Shown here in pieces: positions 22,789 through 28,569 of a stretch of 64,000 nt of DNA. Under the pieces are notes generated by a model, which had not been told where the DNA came from, did not search any database, and saw only the letters and a list, made by a program, of their open reading frames with translations. The stretch lies in the NCBI GenBank assembly GCA_963741305.1, contig CAVUHL010000003.1:1984001-2048000 (forward strand), given 5' to 3'. Numbering within the stretch: position 1 is the stretch's first letter; each line of letters opens with the position of its first letter. The position numbers and the translations under genes were made by a program. The DNA is from DATMER01 sp963741305 (GTDB taxonomy: Bacteria; Acidobacteriota; Thermoanaerobaculia; Multivoradales; UBA5704).

Positions 22789-22896
22789 GAGCACCTCCTG
22801 GAAACAAAATGGGTTGCGCGATGGAGGGCCGGGCACACCGACCCCAGTAGAGCTATACGGCTAGTTCGATGGGAGGTTTCATCCGCAACCGGGAGC

Positions 22897-23781
22897 TCAA
22901 GAAACCTTCTGGAACACAATCACAGGGCCTGTGACAGTGCGGTACTTTCCCCAGGTGCCTTTGTACGTCGGCGAATCCGGCGGGCCTGTGCGCTCGAGGG
23001 ACAGAAGGAGATCCCCCTTGTAGTAAAGCGGCTCGCCGGGCGAGTTGCCCTCATACCTGTAGCTGTCGAAGAGCAGGTCGAGGCGATCCCCGTGCACCTG
23101 AGGTGTGCAGCGCACGCTGTCGGCAGACCCGTGGCCGACGGAGATAATAGAGGCTCCATCCCATACCTCGCCTATGGCAATATTGATCGAATAAGAAGTG
23201 ATTCTCGCAGTTCCGTCGGCCGCTTGGCCGAGGTCTGAGACAAGCTCATAGCTCCCTGCCCAGTCCTGATGGCTGATGGGCTCCGGGGCGAGCGTCCGCA
23301 GACGGTTTCTGGGAATGTCCGGATTCTCGGCGAGGAGCTGCTGGTAGCGCTTCGCCCACTTCGCCACCACGGCAGGATTGCTCTGAGACTCATCCTCCCG
23401 CAACCGGGGCCATGACTCGCCGTTGCGGGTGTCAAAGAGGATGAACAGCCTTTTGAAAGCGTTCCTGTCGTAGACGCACACCAGGGTGCCATTGTCGGCG
23501 ACAGCCGTCGCAATGTCGAAATCCTGCTCTTTGTCGAGTCTCGAGCCGAGATAACCCTTCGGCATCACGGACTGCCCGTTCAGGGTCACGTCATAGAGGA
23601 GATGGGGCTCCTCGCCGTCGTCCCAATCCCAGATTGCCGAGTACTGCCACCAGACTCGGATGCTGTAGCCGTCGCCGAAGTTGTAGCCCGTGACCGGCCT
23701 ACGATACGCGCAGCCCATCAGCCCCATCATCAGCCCCACCATGAGGAGGGCCACCAGAGCCATCTTTGTGGACGTTCTCAT
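22897..23781 (-). CDS. Lipoprotein of unknown function
   Basis: This 294-residue protein has a signal sequence ending in a lipobox (LMMGLMGC) and is therefore probably anchored to a membrane facing the periplasm. I recognise no domain. The mature part is rich in aromatic residues (RVWWQYSAIWDWDDGEEPHL) and ends in beta-type segments. AGAGG lies eight bases before the ATG at 23781. It is on the same strand as the M14 pair, 108 bases upstream, so it could share their transcript. It diverges from the HExxH protein gene. Confidence 0.75.
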   Translation of the reverse strand: MRTSTKMALVALLMVGLMMGLMGCAYRRPVTGYNFGDGYSIRVWWQYSAIWDWDDGEEPHLLYDVTLNGQSVMPKGYLGSRLDKEQDFDIATAVADNGTLVCVYDRNAFKRLFILFDTRNGESWPRLREDESQSNPAVVAKWAKRYQQLLAENPDIPRNRLRTLAPEPISHQDWAGSYELVSDLGQAADGTARITSYSINIAIGEVWDGASIISVGHGSADSVRCTPQVHGDRLDLLFDSYRYEGNSPGEPLYYKGDLLLSLERTGPPDSPTYKGTWGKYRTVTGPVIVFQKVS

Positions 23782-23872
23782 CTAAGGGACCTCTCTTGTG
23801 CATCTTGTCACAACTGCTAGACAAGGGCCGGGGCTGGGACGTAAAACAGGAGCGAGAGAAAGGAGGCTGCGG

Positions 23873-24493
23873 ATGTCTCTACTAGGGATCCTGTTCCTGC
23901 TGTCACCACTGCCTGCTACGCCGGCCGCGCCAACGGCGCCCATTGATATCGAGTTGAAGCAGGGGAGCCCGGACGAGGCCCGGACCCGGGACCAGCTCCT
24001 GCGCCTGTTCCAGGAGCACGACCTTGGGCGCTGGATCTTCACCCGCAAGGTCATGCTCGATGGCTCACCGAACCTGATCTCCCACAGCCATCCGGTCCTC
24101 ACCCTGAGCACCGAGTATCAGAAGGACGACGACCTGCTGCTGTCCACGTTCGTCCACGAGCAGCTCCACTGGTATCTGGAAGAGAACCACGAGCGCGCCC
24201 TGCCTGCGCTTCAAGAGCTCCGCAAGCTCTATCCTGACGCGCCGGCCGGTCCCCGGGAGGGCGCCAGGGACCTCGAATCGACCTATCGCCATCTGATCGT
24301 CTGCTACTGGGAGATCCGGGCGGCCAAGGAGCTGCTCGGCGAGCTGCGTGCCTATCAGGTCGGACAGTTCTGGGCGCAGGATCACTACACGTGGATCTAC
24401 CGCAAGGTTCTGGAAGAGGGGTACAAGATCGGGCCGCTGATCCACAAGCACGGGCTGGTCCCGGATGCCCAGAAGCGTGACCCGCGCCCATAG
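23873..24493 (+). CDS. Small secreted protein with an HExxH motif, possible metallopeptidase
   Basis: This 206-residue protein starts at the ATG at 23873, seven bases after an AAAGGAGG ribosome site. A short signal peptide (SLLGILFLLSPLPATPAAP) is followed by an acidic domain with the sequence STFVHEQLHWYLEE, which fits the HExxH zinc motif of metallopeptidases. A distal Glu ligand could lie in the next helices (DLESTYRHLIVCYWE). No named family was recognised and the protein is small for a peptidase, so enzymatic activity is only suggested. It is followed by the vapBC-like pair but has its own gap of 90 bases. Confidence 0.75.
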   Translation: MSLLGILFLLSPLPATPAAPTAPIDIELKQGSPDEARTRDQLLRLFQEHDLGRWIFTRKVMLDGSPNLISHSHPVLTLSTEYQKDDDLLLSTFVHEQLHWYLEENHERALPALQELRKLYPDAPAGPREGARDLESTYRHLIVCYWEIRAAKELLGELRAYQVGQFWAQDHYTWIYRKVLEEGYKIGPLIHKHGLVPDAQKRDPRP

Positions 24494-24528
24494 CCGAGGC
24501 CCTGCCTCACTTCTCTGGGGGCAATACT

Positions 24529-24557
24529 TTGACAACCTGAGCACAGCCAGGTACATT
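24529..24557 (+). promoter_or_regulatory. Sigma-70-type promoter for the vapBC-like operon
   Basis: A perfect TTGACA at 24529-24534 is followed after 17 bases by TACATT at 24552-24557 (4 of 6 to TATAAT). The antitoxin ATG is 27 bases downstream of the -10. Confidence 0.6.
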
Positions 24558-24583
24558 CATGTGTGTATGTCGGAGGTACTGGT

Positions 24584-24838
24584 ATGGCACGGATGAACGT
24601 TGTTTTCAAAGACACTCTCCTGGAGGAGATGCGGGAGCTCGTTCCGGTCCGGCAACGCAGCGAGTTCATCGAAGAGGCTGTACGGGAGCGGCTTGCTCAG
24701 CTGAGGCAAATCAAGGCGGCTGAGGCCGCAGCGGGTGCTTGGAGCAATGAGGGCCGGGCAGATCCCTCTCGGGAAGTCGAGGAGGTCCGAAGTTCTTGGG
24801 ATACCCGGCGAATTTCTGACGGCCCGGGCCATGGCTGA
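24584..24838 (+). CDS. Ribbon-helix-helix type antitoxin (VapB-like)
   Basis: This 84-residue protein has an N-terminal ribbon-helix-helix-like segment (ARMNVVFKDTLLEEMRELV, RSEFIEEAVRERL), the usual DNA-binding part of VapB/CopG antitoxins. A disordered charged tail follows that would wrap the toxin. GGAGG lies eight bases before the ATG. Its end overlaps the toxin gene by eight bases, so the pair is translationally coupled. Autorepression at the promoter just upstream is expected from the family but no clear operator was identified. Confidence 0.85.
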   Translation: MARMNVVFKDTLLEEMRELVPVRQRSEFIEEAVRERLAQLRQIKAAEAAAGAWSNEGRADPSREVEEVRSSWDTRRISDGPGHG

Positions 24839-25217
24839 CTTCCTCCTGGATTCCGATGTGGTGATCTGGCATCTCCGGGGACAGCCCTCAGTGGTCGAGA
24901 TCGTACTGGGGTTGGCAAAGAAGGGCCGTCTTGGGCTGTCTGCGATTACCCGGGCGGAAATCCTCCTCGGCATGCGTGAACCTGAGCGGCGAGCGACCCT
25001 CCTCTTTCTTGATGCCTGCGAGACGCTGTCCGTCAATGCGGCCACCGCGGATCGCGCTGGTGAGATTTTCCGGGAATTTCGTACCCATGGGCTGACCTTG
25101 TCGCTACCCGATGCCCTGATCGGAGCCACAGCCCTGATTGCATCGATTCCGCTCTACACCTGCAACCCCCGCCACTATCCCATGCCTGAACTGGACCTCA
25201 GGCCGGTCGTCATCTAA
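24831..25217 (+). CDS. vapC: PIN-domain ribonuclease toxin (VapC-like)
   Basis: This is a 128-residue PIN-domain protein. Acidic residues expected to hold Mg2+ are seen in ADFLLDSDVVIWHL, in the AEILLGMRE motif and in SLPDALIGATAL; the C-terminal NPRHYPMPEL is also typical of VapC. Such toxins cut tRNA or rRNA when freed from their antitoxin. The start ATG at 24831 lies within the antitoxin gene. 262 bases with no recognisable feature separate it from the next pair. Confidence 0.9.
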   Translation: MADFLLDSDVVIWHLRGQPSVVEIVLGLAKKGRLGLSAITRAEILLGMREPERRATLLFLDACETLSVNAATADRAGEIFREFRTHGLTLSLPDALIGATALIASIPLYTCNPRHYPMPELDLRPVVI

Positions 25218-25479
25218 AGCAATAGGGCGATCAATCCTCCGCAAGGGGTCCGTGGATAAACCGGAGGTTGCCCCCCACCAGGACGAGCCCTGCCATTCTC
25301 GACAGCTTCATCTCGACACCTCCACAGGATTAGACCGTTCCCAGCCGCGATGGGTTCCTCCGTGGAGGTGCCGTGTTCTTACGGGCTGGGCTCGATTCAC
25401 TGCTAGAGTCGGCTTTGCGCTGGCGCGCGCCGCTTTAACGGCGAGTGGACCATCTACAATGTTCCTGAGGAAACCAGCC

Positions 25480-25689
25480 ATGAACGAGTTGATTTTTGTT
25501 GTAGAGGAAGCGCCTGAGGGTGGCTTTATTGCCCGGGCTCTCGGAGAGTCCATCTTCACAGAAGCGGATGACCTTGGACAGCTTCAGGAGCAAGTGCGTG
25601 ATGCCGTTCTCTGCCATTTCGAAGACGAGGATGCGAGGCCGAAGCTGATCCGGCTCCACTTCGTGCGCGAAGAGCTCATCGCCGTATGA
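25480..25689 (+). CDS. hicB: HicB-like antitoxin (short, no DNA-binding domain seen)
   Basis: This 69-residue protein is the degenerate-RNase-H-fold type of HicB antitoxin (IFVVEEAPEGGFIARALG, SIFTEADDLGQLQEQVRDAV, CHFEDED). Such proteins are sometimes misnamed as a dehydrogenase subunit. It ends at the core fold, with no C-terminal DNA-binding domain, so it may not autoregulate in the classical way. GAGG lies nine bases upstream. The stop overlaps the next ATG (ATGA). Confidence 0.85.
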   Translation: MNELIFVVEEAPEGGFIARALGESIFTEADDLGQLQEQVRDAVLCHFEDEDARPKLIRLHFVREELIAV

Positions 25690-25931
25690 GGCTACCTCGG
25701 GACGTCTCGGGTCAAGACTTGGCCCAGGCGCTCGCCACCCTCGGCTATCGGCTGACTCGCCAGACGGGCAGTCATCTGCGGCTCACCACGGAGGAAGCCG
25801 GACAGCACCACGTCACGATCCCGAGCCACGATCCACTTCGGATCGGAACTCTCGCCTCGATTCTCCAGGATGTGGCCCAACATTTCGGCTGGACACGCCA
25901 GCAAGTCCAGGAACGGATCTTCGGTAAGTAA
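25686..25931 (+). CDS. hicA: HicA-type mRNA interferase toxin
   Basis: This 81-residue protein carries the HicA double-stranded RNA-binding-like fold with the active histidine in RQTGSHLRL. The HHVTIPSHDPLRIGTL segment and a C-terminal helix (ILQDVAQHFGWTRQQVQ) complete the family pattern. HicA cuts mRNAs independently of ribosomes, and the upstream antitoxin blocks it. The genes are coupled by ATGA. A 536-base non-coding stretch holding a phased repeat array follows. Confidence 0.9.
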   Translation: MRLPRDVSGQDLAQALATLGYRLTRQTGSHLRLTTEEAGQHHVTIPSHDPLRIGTLASILQDVAQHFGWTRQQVQERIFGK

Positions 25932-25996
25932 CAGTCGGCTAAGTCGAGGCACGGGCGGGCGCGGGAAGCCGGCTGCGCCTTGCGGCCCTGAGTGTT

Positions 25997-26441
25997 TGTC
26001 GTGAAGATCCTTCGATATGCGACAAATGACTCGTGCTGCGGCTCATGACGCGCGCACAAAGTCGCAGAGAGCGCTCTCATTGTCGCACCTAAGCCCATCT
26101 TCTCCGCACGGAAGCCTATGGTAGTGGAGCGCCTCCTCAAATCCATGCGCTGGACTATGTAATCGCGACAAAGAGGGGGGAAGCGAGCCTTCACGCACCT
26201 AATATGCTACGTGTTGCCGAATATTTGCGACATACTGTTGCCGATCTGCGACATGAAGGCAGATATTTGCTACGAAGTCGCCGCTTCGAACTGGATTTGG
26301 GCTATCAGTGCGACATGAATGACTCTGGTCGAACGCTGGAAGCCTGCCTTTACGGGAAATTGTCGAGGGAAAGTCGCAATCCCTCCGTCCTCTGCGACAT
26401 GGTGCGCGTGCTTTGAGTCGCGGAAGTGATGCTTCGCGACA
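25997..26441. repeat. 21-bp-phased array of TGCGACA / TGTCGCA heptamers
   Basis: The gap between hicA and the convergent sigma factor gene (25932-26467) contains no convincing gene. Exact TGCGACA begins at 26018, 26226, 26247, 26309 and 26393; its complement TGTCGCA at 26081; one-mismatch forms at 25997 (TGTCGTG), 26060 and 26372 (AGTCGCA), 26164 and 26435 (CGCGACA); and weaker TGCTACG at 26205 and 26268. Intervals are 21 or multiples of 21, with one-base slips between about 26102 and 26205 and again between 26268 and 26309. The bases between copies are unrelated. The local composition is less GC-rich than the flanking genes. A 70-codon frame at 26204-26416 is not credible as a gene because motif orientation is mixed. 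Confidence 0.75.
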
Positions 26442-26467
26442 CTTCGCGCGATCTCAATGGCGAGTCT

Positions 26468-27676
26468 TCAGCTCGCTAGTTCGCGCATCCTCTCCGCGAG
26501 CCGCCGTCGCACCGGTTCCGGGCAGGTCATCTCCAGGGCGCGGTAGAACGCTTCAGCCGCCTCGTGCGGATGTCCGGCTCGGGCGTGGAGCTCCCCCTCG
26601 GTGGCGGGGAGCAGGTAGTAATCATCCAGACGGATCGGCGCGAGGGCCGCGAGCCCCGCTTCCGGACCTTCGACCATGGCGAGGGCCACGGCCCGGTTGA
26701 GGGCCACGACCGGCGAAGGCTTGGCGTCGAGCAGCAGGTCGTAGAGCCGCAGGATCTCCGGCCAGTCGGTCTCGCCGGCGTTGTGTGCGGCCGCGATCCC
26801 CGCTTCCAGGTGATAGACGGAGAGCTCTTCGCCCCTCGACGAGCGGTCCAGGTGGCGGAAGCCGGCCGCGATCATCCCCCGGTCCCAGGTCGAGCGGTCC
26901 TGCTCGGAAAGGAGCAGGAGGTTGCCTTCCGAGTCCACCCGCGAAGCCAAGCGGGCTCCCTGGAGGTGGAGGAGGGCGGCGAGGGCGTGCGCCTTAGGCG
27001 TGTCCAGGGCAGGATGACCCGCCACGAGACGGGCCAGGCGGATCGCTTCGTGGCAGATGTCGCGGCGTATCAGGTCCTCGCCGCGATGGGTGGAGTACCC
27101 CTCGTTGAACATCGCATAGAGCACTTCGAGCACCGAATCGAGCGCGGCCGGCAGGTCACGCGGCAACTCGAAAGGCGGCCTCGCCTGTTGAAGCCGGTGT
27201 TTTGCCCGCACCAGCCGCTGCGCGACCGTGGCTTCCTTGGCGAGGAAGGCGCGGGCGATCTCCGGCACTCCGAAGCCGCCCATGGTCTTCAGGGTGAGGG
27301 CCACCCGCGCCTCGGGTGGGACCGCGGACTGGCAGCAGATGAAGATCAGGCGGAGCTGGTCGTCCATTTCCGTCTCTGGCTCCGGCCCGGTCAGCGCGGC
27401 GGCCCAGACGCGGATGTCCTCTTCCTTGCTCGCCAGCGAGGCGTTTCGCCGGAGCGCGTCCAAGGCGCGGTTCTTTGCCACCTGGATCAGCCAGCCGGTC
27501 GGGTTTTCCGGCACGCCGCGGAAAGGCCAGGTGCGCAGGGCCTGGAGCAGGGCCTCCTGCACCACGTCCTCGGCGAGGTCGAGGTGGGCGGGGCCGAAGA
27601 TCCGGGTGAGCCCGGCGACCATCCGCCCCGCCTCGCGGCGGAACAGATGGTCGACGAGGTGGTTGACGTCCCCCAT
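26468..27676 (-). CDS. ECF42-type sigma factor with C-terminal TPR-like extension (DUF6596)
   Basis: This 402-residue protein has a sigma-2 domain (LAEDVVQEALLQALRTWPF, NPTGWLIQVAKNRALDALRR) and a sigma-4 domain (LTLKTMGGFGVPEIARAFL, ATVAQRLVRAKHRLQ). About 200 further residues (VLYAMFNEGYSTHRGE onwards) form the helical extension that defines the ECF42 group. The extension is thought to replace an anti-sigma factor as the control element. It follows the DGPF protein gene by two bases, the standard ECF42 neighbour. A promoter fitting the group consensus precedes that gene. Confidence 0.93.
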   Translation of the reverse strand: MGDVNHLVDHLFRREAGRMVAGLTRIFGPAHLDLAEDVVQEALLQALRTWPFRGVPENPTGWLIQVAKNRALDALRRNASLASKEEDIRVWAAALTGPEPETEMDDQLRLIFICCQSAVPPEARVALTLKTMGGFGVPEIARAFLAKEATVAQRLVRAKHRLQQARPPFELPRDLPAALDSVLEVLYAMFNEGYSTHRGEDLIRRDICHEAIRLARLVAGHPALDTPKAHALAALLHLQGARLASRVDSEGNLLLLSEQDRSTWDRGMIAAGFRHLDRSSRGEELSVYHLEAGIAAAHNAGETDWPEILRLYDLLLDAKPSPVVALNRAVALAMVEGPEAGLAALAPIRLDDYYLLPATEGELHARAGHPHEAAEAFYRALEMTCPEPVRRRLAERMRELAS

Positions 27677-27678
27677 GG

Positions 27679-28029
27679 CTACGAGGTGGGCTCGACCTCG
27701 CGCAGCTCGATCCAGCCGTACTCCAGGTGCGGGCAGGTCTTCGCGATTTCGGCGGCCTCGCCGTAGTCCGCGGACTCGATCACGAAGAAGCCGCTGAGAA
27801 CCTCCTTGGTTTCGCTGTAGGGGCCGTCGGCCACGGCCACGCCTGAGCCGTTCGGCCGCAAGTGGCGGCCACCCTCGTCGCGCAGCTTTTCGCCCCCGGC
27901 CAGCTTGCCGCGCTCGGCGAGCCCCCGGCTCCAGGCGCCGTAGCGCTCGATGACCCGTTGCATCTCTTCAGGCGTCCAGTCCTTCGCGACTTCCGGCGAC
28001 TCATGCAGGAACATCATGTACTTGGGCAT
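27679..28029 (-). CDS. YCII/DGPF domain protein, ECF42 partner
   Basis: This 116-residue YCII-fold protein has the characteristic motif (VADGPYSETKEVLSGFFVIE) and an N-terminus KYMMFLHES. Proteins of this kind are nearly always encoded next to ECF42 sigma factors and are their usual targets; a biochemical function has not been settled. The ATG at 28029 follows a good AGGAGG. Longer in-frame reading upstream would run antisense through the next gene and is discarded. It is co-transcribed with the sigma factor. Confidence 0.92.
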   Translation of the reverse strand: MPKYMMFLHESPEVAKDWTPEEMQRVIERYGAWSRGLAERGKLAGGEKLRDEGGRHLRPNGSGVAVADGPYSETKEVLSGFFVIESADYGEAAEIAKTCPHLEYGWIELREVEPTS

Positions 28030-28084
28030 CGTTTCCTCCTTGCGCGGATGGCCGGTTGCCATCCTAATGTTTGTCCATCCCGAT

Positions 28085-28111
28085 GACGAACGAGAGCGGG
28101 AGAAATCGACA
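28085..28111 (-). promoter_or_regulatory. Candidate ECF42 promoter (autoregulation)
   Basis: On the minus strand TGTCGA (28111-28106) is followed after 17 bases by CGTC (28088-28085). As I recall, the ECF42 consensus is TGTCGA at -35 and CG(A/T)C at -10. The start codon of the DGPF gene is 55 bases downstream of the -10. The TCGAC/GTCGA inverted repeat at 28106-28122 overlaps the -35. Confidence 0.65.
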
Positions 28112-28143
28112 GAGGCCGTCGATTTGCGCCAGAGATCCAGTCC

Positions 28144-28563
28144 ATGGAAGGATTCAGGGAAATGAGCGGTAACGAGCCATCGAGGGGCCCCTCGCGCCGG
28201 GTCGTGGTGATCGAGGACAACGTAGACGCGGCCGAGAGCCTGCAGCTCCTTCTGGAGATCTGGGGGCATCAGGTCGAGATGGTCCACGACGGTCCGGCCG
28301 GCCTGGAGGCGGTCCGGAGGTTCGAGCCCGACGTCGTGCTCTGCGACATCGGGCTGCCCGGCGGGATGGACGGCTACGAGGTGGCCCGCCGGTTGCGCTC
28401 GGCCGGAAGCACGGCGCGGCTCGTAGCCCTGACCGGCTACGGGCAACAGGAGGACCAGCGGCGCGCCCTCGAAGCGGGGTTCGACCTGCACCTGACCAAG
28501 CCGGTCGAGCCCGTCGCCCTTCAGAAGCTCCTCGCCGCCCCCGAAGCGCTGCCGGTCGGGTAG
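28144..28563 (+). CDS. Single-domain response regulator
   Basis: This receiver-only protein of 139 residues has VVVIEDNVDAAESLQLLL, the phospho-acceptor Asp in VVLCDIGLPGGMDGYEV, VALTGYGQQEDQ and the KPVEPVALQKLL end. It resembles the C-terminal receivers of hybrid kinases. No output domain and no kinase gene are adjacent. The ATG at 28162 is an alternative start with AGGG just upstream. It lies six bases before the DHH-CCA fusion gene and diverges from the ECF42 operon. Confidence 0.88.
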   Translation: MEGFREMSGNEPSRGPSRRVVVIEDNVDAAESLQLLLEIWGHQVEMVHDGPAGLEAVRRFEPDVVLCDIGLPGGMDGYEVARRLRSAGSTARLVALTGYGQQEDQRRALEAGFDLHLTKPVEPVALQKLLAAPEALPVG

Positions 28564-28569
28564 GCCTGC

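Noticed and set aside
23803..23820. TTGTCACAA as a second Rex site
   Set aside because: Only one half resembles the Rex consensus; the other half-site is absent.
25298..25318. Two CTCGACA copies 14 bases apart between vapC and hicB
   Set aside because: Only two copies and no continuing register; no evidence that it belongs to the phased arrays.
26204..26416. 70-codon ORF in the hicA-sigma gap
   Set aside because: No ribosome site, no family, and its periodic residues follow from the DNA array whose motifs occur in both orientations.
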